Source of the DNA: Antilocapra americana
Lineage: Eukaryota; Chordata; Mammalia; Artiodactyla; Antilocapridae
DNA length: 64,000 bases
NCBI GenBank assembly: GCA_007570785.1
Contig: ML662442.1
Location: 35,165,818-35,229,817 of the forward strand
Direction: 5' to 3'
Below, in pieces: positions 22,139-32,757 of this stretch. The notes below the pieces were generated by a model that worked only from the letters and a program-made list of their open reading frames with translations, was not told the origin of the DNA and did no database searches. Made by a program: the position numbers and the translations under genes. Position 1 is the stretch's first letter. Each line of letters begins with the position of its first letter.

Positions 22139-22991
22139 AGTTCAGTTCAGTTTAATCATTCTGTCGTGTCTGACACATTTCAACCCCATGGATTGCCCCA
22201 TGCCTGGCTTCCTTGTCCATAACCAACTCCCGGCTTACTCAAACTCACGTCCCTCACATCGGTGATGCCATCCAACCATCTCATCCTCTATCATCCCCTT
22301 CTCTTCCTGCCTTCTGTCTTTTCCAGCATCAGGGTCTTTTCAACGGACTCAGTTCTTCACATCAGGTGGCCAAAGGATTGGAGTTTCAGCTTCAGCATCA
22401 GTCCTTCCAATGAATATTCAGGACTGATTTCCTTTAGGATGGACTGGTTGGATCTCTTTGCAGTCCAAGGGGCTCTCAAGAGTCTTCTTCAATACCACAG
22501 TTCAAAAGCATCAATTCTTTGGTGCTCAGCTTTCTTTATAGTCCAACTCTCACATCCATACATGACTATGGGAAAAACCATAGCTTTGACTAGATGGAGC
22601 TTTGTTGACAAAGTAATGTCTCTGCTTTTTAATATGTTGTCTAGGTTTCTTATAGCTTTTCTTCCAAGGAGCAAGAGTCTTTTAATTTCATGGCTTCAGT
22701 CATCATCTACAGTGATTTTGAAGCCCAAGAAAATAAGGTCTGTCACTGTTTCCATAGTTTCACCATCTGTTTGCCATGGAATGATGGGACCAGATGCTAT
22801 CACCTAAGTTTTTTGAATGTGGAGTTTTAAGCCAACTTTTGCACTCTCCTCTTTCACTTTCATCAAGAGGCTATTTAGTTCCTATTTGCTTCTGGCCATA
22901 ATGGTGGTGTCATCTGCATATCTGAGGTTATTGATATTTCTCCTGCAAGCAATCTTGATTCCAGCTTGAATTTCATCCAGTCCAGCATTTC

Positions 22992-23354
22992 TCATGATTT
23001 ACTCTGAAGATGAGTTAAATAAGCAGGGTGACGATATACTGCCTTGATGTACTCCTTTCCCAATTTGGAACCAGTCAGTTGTTCATGTTCAGTTCTAAAT
23101 GTAGCTTCTTGACCTGCATACAGATTTCTCAGGAGGCAAGTCAGGTGGTCTGGTATTCCCATCTCTTTCAGAATTTTCCAAAGTTTGTTGTGATCCACAC
23201 AGTCAAAGGCTTTGGCATAGTCAATAAAGCAGAAATAGATGTTTTTCTGGAACTCTCTTGTTTTGTTGATGATCCAACAGATGTTGGCAATTTGACTTCT
23301 GGTTCCTCTGTCTTTTCTAAATCCAGTTCGAACATCTGGAAGTTTATGGTCCAC
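22992..23354 (-). pseudogene. BovB RT fragment with motif A
   Basis: A 120-codon minus-strand frame from the BovB RT domain. It contains GFRKDRGTRSQIANICWI, the RT motif A segment CFIDYAKAFDCVDHNKLW with the catalytic Asp, and IPDHLTCLLRNLYAGQE. The frame departs from BovB after the residues corresponding to FQIGKGV because of a frameshift, so the YADD active site (22909-22920) lies in another frame. The start codon is accidental. Non-functional. Confidence 0.85.
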
Positions 23355-23841
23355 GTATTGCTGAGGCCTGGCTTGGAGAATTTATAGTATTACTTTGCTG
23401 GCATGTGAGATGAGTGCAATAGTGCAGTAGTTTGAGCATTCTTTGGCATTGCCTTTCTTTGGGATTGGAATGAAAACTGACCTTTTCCAGTCCTGTGGCC
23501 ATTGCTGAGTTTTCCAAATTTGCTGGCATACTGACTGCAGCACTTTCACAGCATCATCTTTTAGGATTTGAAATAGCTCAACTGGAATCCCATCACCTCC
23601 ACTAGCTTTTTTCTAAGGCCCACTTGACTTCACATTCCAGGATGTCTGGCTCTAGGTGAGTGATCACACCATTGTGTTTATCTGGGTCATGAGGATCTTT
23701 TTTGTACAGTTTTTGCATGAAATGTTCCCTTGGTATCTCTAATTTTCTAGAAGAGATTGCTAGTCTTTCCCATTCTATTGTTTTCCTCTATTTCTTTACA
23801 CTGATCACTGAGGAAAGCTATCTTATCTCGCCTTGCTATCT

Positions 23842-24204
23842 TTAGAACTCTGCATTCAAATAGGTATATCTTTCCTTTTCTCCTCTGTCTTTAGTTTCTC
23901 TTCTTTTCACAGCTATTTGTAAGGCCTCCTCTGACAACCATTTTGCCTTTTTGTGTTTCTTTTTCTTGGGGATGGTCTTGATAACTACCTCCTGTACAAT
24001 GTCATGAACCTTCATCCATGGTTCTTCAGGCACTCTGTCTATCAGATCTAATCCCTTGAATCTATTTGTCCCTTCCACTGTATAATCATTAGAGATTTGA
24101 TATAGGTCATATCTGAATGGCTTAGTGGTTTCCCCTACTTTCTTCAATTTAAGTCTGAATTTGGCAATAAGAAGTTCATGATCTGAACCACAGTCAGCTC
24201 CCAA
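23842..24204 (-). pseudogene. BovB endonuclease end and linker fragment
   Basis: A 120-codon minus-strand frame starting at the end of the APE-type endonuclease domain. Residues 3-10 are ADCGSDHE, with the conserved SDH motif retained, followed by LLIAKFRLKLKKVGETT and the lysine-rich linker before RT (KKKKHKKAKWLSEEALQIA). The upstream endonuclease is in other frames with stops. Of the four BovB copies here that preserve this site it is the only one with an intact SDH. Confidence 0.83.
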
Positions 24205-24601
24205 TCTTGTTTTTGCTAACTCTATAAAGCTTCTCCATTTTTGGCTGCAAAGAATATAATCAATCTGATTGTGGTATTAACCATCTGGTGATGTCCATGT
24301 GTAGAGTCTTCTCTTGTGTTATTGGAAGAGGGTGTTTGCCATGATCAGTGTGTTCTCTTAGCAAAACTCTGTTAGCCTTTGACCTGCTTCATTTTGTACT
24401 CCAAGGCCAAATTTGTCTGTTACTCCAGTTATGTCTTGACTTCCTACTTTTGCATTCCATTCCCCTATGATGATAAGGACATTTTTTAGGGGTGTTAGTT
24501 CTGGGAGGTCTTGTAGGTGTTCATAGAACCATTCAATTTCAGCTTTTCAGCAATACAGCTTGAGGCATAGACTTGGATTACTGTGATACTGAATAGTCTT
24601 A

Positions 24602-24782
24602 GCCATGCTCTTTCTTTTTTGAATGTTGAGTTTCAAGCCAGCATTTTCACTCTCCTCTCACCCTCATCAACAGGCTCTTTAGTTCCTCTTCACTTTTGCC
24701 ATTAGAATGGTATCATCTGCATATTTGAGGCTGTAGATATTTCTCCCAGAAATCTTGTTTCTAGCTTATGAGTCATCCACTT
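24602..24782 (-). mobile_element. BovB copy 1, 5' remaining part
   Basis: After the right TSD of copy 2, copy 1 resumes exactly where it was cut: 'ttttttgaatgttgagtttc', 'caacaggctctttagttcct', 'tatcatctgcatatttgagg'. It ends near 24782, where L2 resumes. Confidence 0.88.
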
Positions 24783-24895
24783 TTCCACTTAGTTGTCCCC
24801 AAAAGAATGTGAAATATTTAAGAATAAGGATAATTTCATTTTTTTATCCTCATTCCTACTGCAGTGCCTAATATTTCTGAAAGAATTAATGAATG
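24783..24895 (+). mobile_element. L2 LINE, second part
   Basis: Starts with the TSD copy 'ttccact' and continues the L2 3' end: 'tgtgaaatatttaagaataa', 'ttcctactgcagtgcctaat' and 'gaaagaattaatgaatgaaa'. Confidence 0.6.
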
Positions 24896-25050
24896 AAAAA
24901 CATGGCAGGACAGAGAAGGGCCAGACAAAATAGAGCTGAAGAGACAGGGCAAAATAAGAAAGAGAAACAAATAGTATAGGCCAAAAGTATGTCAGTCTGG
25001 AGAAGCAGACCAAGTCAAGAAAAGAGAGAAGAACAAATAATGCAAAGATA
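24896..25050. other. Unique purine-rich sequence
   Basis: A/G-rich on the plus strand, no repeat family recognised. Confidence 0.4.
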
Positions 25051-25061
25051 TATGTTAAAGA
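25051..25061. repeat. TSD of full-length BovB, left copy
   Basis: 'atatgttaaag', repeated perfectly at 28589-28599. Confidence 0.9.
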
Positions 25062-26072
25062 GAGACCCAAGTAAGACGATAGCTGCTGACAGAAGGTATT
25101 GGAGGGCAAACAGAAAATTAGCCAATCTGATCACATGGAATGTAGCTTTATGTACTCAATGAAACTAGGCCATGTCATGTGGGACCACCCAAGATGGACG
25201 GGTCATGGTGGAGAGGTCTGACAGAATGCAGTCCACTGGAGAAGAGAATGGCAAATCACTTCAGTATTTTTGCCTTGAGAACCCCATGAACAGTTTAAAA
25301 AGGCAAAAAGATAGGACATTGAAAGATGAACTCCCCAGGTCAGTAGGTGCCCAATTTGCTACTGGAGATCAGTAGGGAAATAACTTAAGAAAGAATGAAG
25401 AGATGATGCCAAAGCAAAAACAACACCCGATTGTGGATGTGACTGGTGATAGAAGCAAGGTCTGATGCTGTGAAGAGTAATATTGCATAGGATTCTGGAA
25501 TGTTAGGTCCATGAATCAAGGCAAATTGGAAGTGGTCAAACAGGAGATGGCAAGAGTGAACGTCAACATACTAGGAATCTGAACTAAAACGGACTGGAAT
25601 TGGTGAATTTAACTCAGATGACCATTTTATCTACTCCTGTGGACAGGAATCCCTTAGAAGAAATGGAGTAGCCACTTTGGTCAACAAAAGAGTCCGAAAT
25701 GCAGTACTTGGATGCAATCTCAAAAATGACAGAAGGATCTCTGTTCGTTTCCAAGACAAACCATTCAATATCATGGTAATCCAAGTCTAAGCTCTGACCA
25801 GTAACACTAACGAAGCTGAAGTTGAATGGTTCTATGAAGATCTACAAGACCTTTTAGAACTAACACCCCCAAAAGATGTCCTTTTCATTATAGGGAACTG
25901 GAATGCAAAAGTAGGAAGTCAGGAAACACCTGGAGTAACGGGCAAATTTGGCCTTGGAATACAGAATGAAGCAGGGCAAAAGCTAATAGAGTTCTGCCAA
26001 GAAAAAACACCGATCATAGCAAACAACCTCTTCCAACAACATGAGAGAAGATCTACACATGGACATCACCAT

Positions 26073-26258
26073 ATGGCCAACACCAAAATCAGATTGATTA
26101 TATTCTTTGCAGCCAAAGATGGAAAAGCTGTAATACAGTCAGCAAAAACAAGACCGGGAGGTGACTGTGGCCCAAATCATGAACTCCTTATGGCTAAACT
26201 CAGACTTAAATTGAAGAAAGTGGGAAAAAAACCACTAAACCATTCAGGTATGACCTAA
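26073..26258 (+). pseudogene. BovB endonuclease C-terminal fragment
   Basis: A 61-codon frame covering the end of the endonuclease domain: IRLIIFFAAKDGKAVIQSAK, then GDCGPNHELLMAKLRLKLKK. The family SDH motif reads PNH here, which removes the catalytic Asp. A frameshift follows. Confidence 0.75.
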
Positions 26259-26336
26259 ATCCAATCCTTTATGATTATACAGTGTAAGTGACAAATAGAT
26301 TTAAGGGACTAGATCTGATAGAGTGCCTGATGAACT

Positions 26337-26726
26337 ATGGCAGAGGTTCGTGACATTGTGCAGGAATCAGGGATCAAAACCATACTCAGGAAAAAGAAAT
26401 GCAAAAAAGCAAAACGGCCATCTGAGGAAGCCTTACAAATGGCTGTGAAAAGAAGAGAAGCAAAAAGCAAAGCAGAAGAGGGAAGATATACCCATTTGAA
26501 TGCAGAGTTTCAAAGAATAGCAAGGAGAGATAAGAAAGCCTTTCTCAGTGATCAATGTAAAGAAATAAGGGGAAACAATAGAATGGGAAATACTAGAGAT
26601 CTCTTCTGGAGAAGGCAATGGCAACCCACTCCAGTACTCTTGCCTGGAAAATCCCATGGACGGAGGAGCCTGGTTGGCTGCCGTCTATGGGGTTGCACAG
26701 AGTCGGACACGACTGAAGCGACTTAG
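26337..26726 (+). pseudogene. BovB linker frame running into a SINE
   Basis: A 129-codon frame. Residues 1 to about 90 are the BovB linker between endonuclease and RT (CKKAKRPSEEALQMAVKRR, RIARRDKKAFLSDQCKEI, NRMGNTRDLF). The rest is translated from the nested SINE (for example RRQWQPTPVLLPGKSHGRRS), so the frame is a transposon-in-transposon chimera without coding meaning. Confidence 0.78.
26595..26606. repeat. TSD of SINE in BovB copy 3, left
   Basis: 'agagatctcttc', repeated perfectly at 26737-26748. Confidence 0.93.
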
Positions 26727-26736
26727 CAGCAGCAGC
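26607..26736 (+). mobile_element. BOV-A2/Bov-tA-type SINE with AGC tail
   Basis: A 130-bp SINE lacking the tRNA-like head: starts 'tggagaaggcaatggcaacc', ends 'cgactgaagcgacttagc' plus a short (AGC)n tail. Perfect 12-bp TSDs. Low divergence suggests a young insertion. Confidence 0.95.
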
Positions 26737-26910
26737 AGAGATCTCTTCAAGAAAATTAGAGATATCAAGGGAACATTTCAAGCAAAGATGGGCTCAATAA
26801 AGGACAAAAATGGTATGGACCTGACAGAAGCAGAAGATATTAAGAGGTGACAAGAATACATAGAAGAAGTATACAAAAAAGATCTTCATGACCCAGATAA
26901 TCATGATGGT

Positions 26911-27099
26911 GTGATCACTCACCTAGAGCCAGACATCCTGGAATGTGAAGTCAAGTGGGCCTTAGGAAGCATCACTACGAACAAAGCTAGTGGAGGTGAT
27001 AGAATTCCAGTTGAGCTACTTCGAACCCTAAAAGCTGATGCTGTGAAAGTGCTGCACTCAATATGTAAGCAAATTTGGAAAACTCAGCAGTGGTCATAG
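26911..27099 (+). pseudogene. BovB RT N-terminal fragment
   Basis: A 62-codon frame: ITHLEPDILECEVKWALGSI, then NKASGGDRIPVELLRTLKAD, the start of the BovB RT domain. It ends at a stop where related copies read QQWPQDW. Confidence 0.78.
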
Positions 27100-27428
27100 G
27101 ACTGGAAAGGGTCAGTTTTCATTACAATCCCAAAGAAAGGAAATGCCAAAGAATGCTCTAGCTACCCCACAACTGCACTCATCTCACACGCTAGTAAAGT
27201 AATGCTCAAAATTCTCCAAGCCAGGCTTCAGCAATATGTGAACTGTGAACTTGCTGATGTTCAAGCTGGATTTAGAAAAGATAGAGTAGCTAGAGATCAA
27301 ATTCCAACATCTGCTGGATCATGGAAAAAGTGAGAGAGTTCCAGAGAAACATCTATTTTTGTTTTATTAACTATGCCAAAGCCTTTGACTGTGTGGATCA
27401 CAACAAACTGTGAAAAATTCTGAAAGAG

Positions 27429-27710
27429 ATGGGACTACCAGACCACCTGACCTGCCTCCTGAGAAACCTGTATGCAGTTCAGGAAGCAACAGTTAGAACT
27501 GGACAGGGAACAATGGATTGCTTCCAAATAGGAAAAGGAGTACATCAAGACTGTATATTGCCACCCTGCTTATTTAACTTATACACAGAACACATCATGA
27601 GAAACGCTGGGCTGGAGGAAGCACAAGCTAGAATCAAGATTGCAGGGAGAAATATCAATAAACTCAGATATGCAGATGACATCACTATTATGGCAGAAGG
27701 TGAAGACTAA
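27429..27710 (+). pseudogene. BovB RT palm fragment with intact YADD
   Basis: A 93-codon frame of the BovB RT. Residues 4-15 PDHLTCLLRNLY, then the pre-active-site block QIGKGVHQDCILPPCLFN, and YADD at residues 81-84 (nt 27669-27680), the catalytic pair, followed by ITIMAEGED and a stop. The expected GCILSPCLFN reads DCILPPCLFN, a substitution in a conserved block. Motif A lies upstream in another frame ending at a stop near 27412. A relic. Confidence 0.85.
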
Positions 27711-28095
27711 CTAAAGAGTCTCTTGATGAAAGTAAAGAGTAGAGTGAAATGTTGGCTAAAGCTCAACATTCAGAAAACTAAGATCATGGCATCTAGTTCC
27801 ATCGCTTCATGGGAAATAGATGGTGAAACAGTGTGAAACTTTATTTTGGGGGGCTCCAAATTACTGCAGATCTTGATTGCAGCCATGAAACTAAAAGATG
27901 CTTACTCCTTGGAAGGAAAGTTATGACCAACCTAGACAGCATATTAAAAAACAGAGACATTACTTTGCTGACAAAGGTCCGTCTAGTCAAGGTTGTGGTT
28001 TTTCCAGTGGTTATGTATGGATGTGAGAGTTGGACTATAAAGAAAGCTGAGCGCCAAAGAACTGATGTTTTTGAACTGTGGAATTGGGTAAGACT

Positions 28096-28264
28096 TTTAT
28101 TTTTTTTCCATTTTTAATTTTTTTTCTATTTTTTAATATATTTATTTATTTTCTTTATATTATTGTGTTGATTTTGCCATACATTGACTTGAATCCGCTA
28201 TGAGTATACATGTGTTCCCCTTCTAGAACGCCCCTCCTACCTCCCTCCCCATTCCATCCCTCTT
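28096..28264 (-). mobile_element. L1_BT-type 3' UTR tail, minus strand
   Basis: The T-rich start (complement of the A-tail), 'tgtgttgattttgccataca', 'ttgacttgaatccgctatga' and 'cctccctccccattccatcc' are the reverse complement of an L1 3' UTR end like that at 7080-7200. BovB resumes at 'cttgagagtcccttgaacta'. The TSD is short or eroded. Confidence 0.85.
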
Positions 28265-28588
28265 GGTCTTGAGAGTCCCTTGAACTACAAGGAAATCCAA
28301 CCAGTCCATCCTAAAAGAGATCAGTCCTGGGTATTCATCAGAGGGTCTGATGTTAAAGCTGAAACTCCAATACTCTGGCCACCTGATGCGAAGAGCTGAC
28401 TCACTGGAAAAGACCCTGATGCTGGGAAAGATTGAGGGCAGGAGCAAAAGGAGACGACAGAGGATGAGATGGTTGGATGGCATCACCGACTCAATGGACA
28501 TGAATTGGTGTTGGACAGGGAGGCCTGGCATGCAGCATCTCAGGGATTGCACAGAGTCGGACATGACTGAGCGACTGAACTGAACTGA
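28265..28588 (+). mobile_element. BovB copy 3, 3' end
   Basis: 'gagagtcccttgaactacaa', 'aaagaccctgatgctgggaa', 'gacgacagaggatgagatgg' and the terminal repeats 'gactgaactgaactgaa'. The right TSD follows. Confidence 0.95.
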
Positions 28589-28599
28589 ATATGTTAAAG
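28589..28599. repeat. TSD of full-length BovB, right copy
   Basis: 'atatgttaaag' immediately after the BovB GAACT tail. Confidence 0.9.
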
Positions 28600-29559
28600 G
28601 ACAATCAGTCTATATCATAAACAAAAGTCACATGGAGAAAATTGGAACGGAATGACTGAGGCACTGAGCTAGGGTTAAGCAGTCTGAACTGTCAGAGGAC
28701 CATTTCTCTTTATAGGAAGCCAAACTGGTACCCCATGAGATAAGAGTGCTGGACTCAGACCTAAACTGATGCTTTTCCAGCAACTTGATTGATGTAGACC
28801 CTGGAAGAAGAAATGCATTTGTTGTGGTCAGGGCAGTTAAGCTTGGCATTGAATGGAAAACGAGAGCTATAATAGAAAAGCAGTTATTTCCAGGGACAAG
28901 AAGAGATGTACATCAGTTTTTATTCCATGCCTACATTGCTTTAAATTGAGGACAGGAGTGGCCAAAGAGAGAGAACTTAGTTCATAAATTTTGACCTGCC
29001 AGAAGGGTGTCCTCCCTGCTTGACAAATGTGTTCTGAACATGTGGTTCGTAGGACAAGCCCTGCTCCACATGAGGTCACCTCTAAATTTTGGAAGCAAAC
29101 CATATTAACTCATTTGTATCTAGATTTTTCTACCAGATTGTAATTTCCTCAGGGAAAAGAGACTATGTGTGCTTCTGGAATCAATCCTGGTACAAAACTG
29201 AGAGCCATTCCTCAAAAAGTGGTTGGTGCAACATGATGTTAGTTTCATTGTTGGTCTAATTTGATCATATAAATTAGCATTAGATATAGATTTCAGACCA
29301 TTGAGAACTCGTTTACTCACTGCTTAGTCTCTGCCCCTAATTATTCCGTACTTTAACTAGGGGAAGGCTGACTATAAGCTTTTATGCCTACATTTTTTCC
29401 CAAGTTCTCCATCCTACTATTAATGCTATAAAGTCTCATTCTTTTCCTCAGAGACCTCTTTGTCACCATCTCCACCCTTCTCCAATCTTGAGTGGTAGCC
29501 CTCTAGGCTGCCATAAGCCACTAATACTGGTTCTTCTTATCTTTTATTGCTTTCTGATG
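28600..29559. other. Unique sequence
   Basis: No confident element. A faint L2-like phrase near 29140-29160 was not accepted. Confidence 0.4.
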
Positions 29560-30470
29560 TAGAAACTGTTTCCTGAGTCATTCTTTTTCTTAGTTAACAC
29601 CATTATTTTGTTAATGTACCTCCTCAGAACATTTCCGAAGAAGGGTATCTGACATATTAACTTTCTTATTCAGATAATGGCTATACTCTGCCATCACACT
29701 TGAATAGCATTATAGCTAAGTTTAGGATTCAAGATGGGAAAGGATTTGTCTTCAGTCTGAAATTGGGAAGACATCGTTTCTCTATTTTCTATCACCATAA
29801 TGCAAATCAAAAGTCTTAGACCAATCTGTCATTGCTTTCTAGCTTAACTGCTTTTCCCTCACTAAAATTTTTTGAATATCTCATTTTTATCCTTGAGGTA
29901 CTAAAATTTTATATTGATGTGTCTAGATATAGATTTTTTGGGGTTATTATGCTCAGTCACATACTGGCCCTTTTAACAAAATTTATGATACATCTTCTTG
30001 CACTCTGAAAAATGTCTTTGTGTTATTTCTTTTATAGCTTCCTCTCTTTGAGTTCTTCACTCTCCTTTTATTTTATTTCTACTATTCAGATACTGGATCC
30101 TAGGTTGAGATTCACACCTCTTAAATTTTTTTAAATTTTTGTACCACATTCTAATTGACTTTCCAAATATAATCTTCTACTTATTTTTTAATTATTTTCT
30201 TGTCAAACACCTTTTTAAGTTGATAATAGCTCATCTTGATCCCTAAAAGTCCCTTTTCATACTGTTTTCATGTTGTTCTTTTTTCTTTTATCATGGTTAC
30301 ATCCTCTTAATTCTCTCTGATTCTAGTAATCAGAGTATTTATATGCTGGATTTCTCTCTTTTTTTTGTTTTGCTTTAAGTGCTTTTCCATTTCTTGAATT
30401 TCTTTATTTCTACTGGGCTTCATTTTTTTTTCTAGTTGTTAGCATCATCTTTCTTTTTATATTGCAAAAT
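29560..30470 (+). mobile_element. Ancient interspersed repeat, family unassigned
   Basis: A T-rich 0.9-kb stretch with 'gaagaagggtatctgacata', 'gattcaagatgggaaaggat', 'ttgtcttcagtctgaaattg', 'tgtgttatttcttttatagc' and 'ctattcagatactggatcct', which I recognise as phrases of a long, old mammalian interspersed repeat. I cannot name it reliably. Its three-base structure is lost and no frame survives. Confidence 0.45.
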
Positions 30471-30731
30471 TTCCTAGAAAATCACAGAAAACCTAGTTGA
30501 ATACATATACTTATGTGTACACACACATACATATAATTATATATAATATATGAACTTAAAGATAAAAATATGAAGAGTGACCAAAAGTTCTTTGAGTATA
30601 GGAAGAATTTCTTAATGGAGAAGATTTTGCCTTAAGATGGGCAAGGGGCTACTTGTGACAATGTAAGTGTTATCAAATGAATTGGACCTCACTACTCGCA
30701 GCTTACCAGATCAATACTTACAGATATAAGA
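30471..30731. other. AT-rich sequence
   Basis: Contains a TA/CA-rich simple stretch at about 30515-30552. No element. Confidence 0.4.
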
Positions 30732-31014
30732 TTTCCCTGATGGTACAGTGAATAAGAATCTGCCTGTCAATACAGGGGTTCAAATCCCTAGTCCAGGAAG
30801 ATTCTACATGCCACAGAGCAAATAAGCCCACCCTCGAGAGCCTGTGAGTTGCAACTACTGGGCTAGAGTGCTGCAACTGAAGCCCACGTGCCTAGAGCCT
30901 GTGCCTGCAACAAGGGACGTCAACACAATGAGAAGCCCACGCACTGCAGGGAAGAGAAGCCCAAGGGCAGCAATGAATCCCAACATAACAATAAATAAAT
31001 AAATTTTTTAAAAT
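30732..31014 (+). mobile_element. CHR-type SINE, near full length
   Basis: 'atttccctgatggtacagtg', 'aatctgcctgtcaatacagg', 'ggttcaaatccctagtccag' (B box-like), 'acatgccacagagcaaataa', 'aactgaagcccacgtgccta', 'aatgagaagcccacgcactg' and an (AATA)n tail. About 280 bp, the long CHR form. Confidence 0.92.
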
Positions 31015-31859
31015 CCTAAAAAAAATACAAATATGAATAGAAAGGAAAGGTGCCTTTAACCAGAATGCTGGCAATCTGGGAATACAGGGGATTCAATGTC
31101 TCCCCAAAACCACCTCTGAAGATTTTGCTCAGCCATGAAAGTTTTAAAGGAAGGAAAAGAAGTAATCTCAGTTAATCAATGAGATAGAGAGTCAGAGTTA
31201 TCACCATTCCCCACTGTGCACAGGCAAACTAGGCAAAGTATTATGTGATTAAAGATGTGAAAGGTGTGCCTGGGCTGGAGATGAGTAGGGCATGGGGGTG
31301 CCTTGTTTAAAAATTAGTTACAATATAGCTTTGCTAAAGTGACAAGGAAAGGGGCTTCCTGCTGAAGGCAGTTGCCTGCAAAGAGCTGCTTACACAGGAT
31401 GCAAACTGCTAGAATGAAAAGGACTTACCTTGGTGTACATCCAAGCTAGCTCACCTGTTTCTCTCTTTGATGCTGACCGGGGCTATATTCAACGACTCCC
31501 AGCAATTCTTGTGAGGAAGGGGCTTAATATGCTTGTCTGTTCTACACAGAGATTTAACAGGCAATGAGACTGAGCACAGGCTTCAGAAAGATAACGAGAG
31601 GAAAGGGGGAAAATGGTGTCCAGGAAGTCAAGTGAAGGATGAGCCTCAAAAAAAAGAGGAAGTGCTGGATCCTACTGCAAATAAACCGTAAGTTGCTACA
31701 TGACACTGGCTTCTGGCCAGTACTGACTATTCTATGAGTAGCATTTGACCCAAATTGGGCCAATGAGTGGTCCCTTTCTTCTTTTTGATTTGTTTCATTG
31801 TTATTTATTTGGTTTATATTGAGGAAAAAAAGTTAGCACAGTATCTCTCTATTTCTTGT
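31015..31859. other. Unique sequence
   Basis: No element or exon recognised. Confidence 0.4.
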
Positions 31860-32757
31860 TGTTTTTCAGTTGCTGAGCTGTGTCTGACTCTTTGCTACTC
31901 CATGGACTGCAACACACCAGGCTTCCCTGTCCTTCACGATCTCCTGGAGCTTGCTCAAATTCATGTCCATTGAGTCAGTGATGCCATCCAGCCACCTTAT
32001 CCTCTGTCATCACCTTCTCCTCCTACCTTCAATCTTTCCCAGCATCAGGGTCTTTTCCAAGGAGTCAGTTCTTTGCATCAGGTGGCCCAAGAACTGGAGT
32101 TTCAGCTTCAGCATCAGTCCTTCCAATGAATATTCAGACTTGATTTCCTTTAGGATTGAGTGGTTTGATCTCTTTGCAGTCCCAGAGACTCTCAAGAGTC
32201 TTCTCCAACACCACAGTTCAAAAGCATCAATTCTTTGGTGCTCAGCTTTCTTTATGGTCCAACTCTCACATCCATACATGACTACTGGAAAAACCATAGC
32301 TAGACTAGATGGACCTTCATCAGCAAAGTAGTGTCTCTGCTTTTGAATACTCTGTCTAGGTTGGTCATAGTTTTTCTTTCAAGGAGCAAGCAACTTTTAA
32401 TTTTATGGCTGAAGTAACTGCCTGCAGTGATTTTGGAGCCCAAGAAAATAAAGTCTGTCACTGTTTCCATTGTTTCCCATCTATTTGCCATGACGTGATG
32501 GGACTGGTTATTGTATATTTCTCCCTGCAATCTTAATTCCAGCTTGTGCTTCTTCCAGCCCAGCATTTCTTATGATTTACCCTGAATATAAGTTAAATAA
32601 GTAAAGTGACAATATACAGCCCTGACGTACTCCTTTTCCTATTTGAAACCAGTCTGTTGTTCCATGTCCAATTCTAACTGTATCTTCCTCACTTGCATAC
32701 AGGTTTCTCAAGAGACAGGTCAGATGGTCTGGTATTCCCACCTCTTTCAGAAGTTTT

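Larger units (their letters stand above)
22139..24601 (-). mobile_element. BovB copy 2, nested, 5'-truncated
   Basis: About 2.46 kb of antisense BovB. It opens with the typical 3' tail complement 'agttcagttcagtttaatca', runs through the RT region (YADD codons at 22909-22920, minus strand, intact) and ends inside the endonuclease region at 'tactgtgatactgaatagtc'. Imperfect TSDs 'gccatgatcttc' (22127-22138) and 'gccatgctctttc' (24602-24614) bound it, inside BovB copy 1. Confidence 0.93.
25062..26606 (+). mobile_element. Full-length BovB (copy 3), 5' part
   Basis: Starts 'agagacccaagtaagacgat', recognised as the BovB 5' end, then 'gacgggtcatggtggagagg', the endonuclease region ('tggaatgttaggtccatgaa', 'ggtgaatttaactcagatga') and the linker. 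Counting the parts after 26748 and 28265, and removing the two nested insertions, the element is about 3.2 kb, the usual full length of BovB. Many stops interrupt the frame. Confidence 0.93.
26737..28095 (+). mobile_element. BovB copy 3, middle part
   Basis: Resumes after the SINE with 'aagaaaattagagatatcaa' and covers the RT domain up to 'gaactgtggaattgggtaag', where an L1_BT tail is inserted. The first 12 bases are the right SINE TSD. Confidence 0.92.

Noticed and set aside
22262..22807. 181-codon plus-strand frame, and similar plus frames at 31951-32331 and 54144-54722
   Set aside because: All three are antisense readings of the BovB 3' region and recur because the repeat recurs.
28096..28264. 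TSD for the L1 tail in BovB copy 3
   Set aside because: Only 'gactt' against 'gtctt' can be matched; not distinguishable from chance.
29125..29220. L2-like phrase 'agattgtaatttcctcaggg'
   Set aside because: Too short and without further L2 landmarks downstream.
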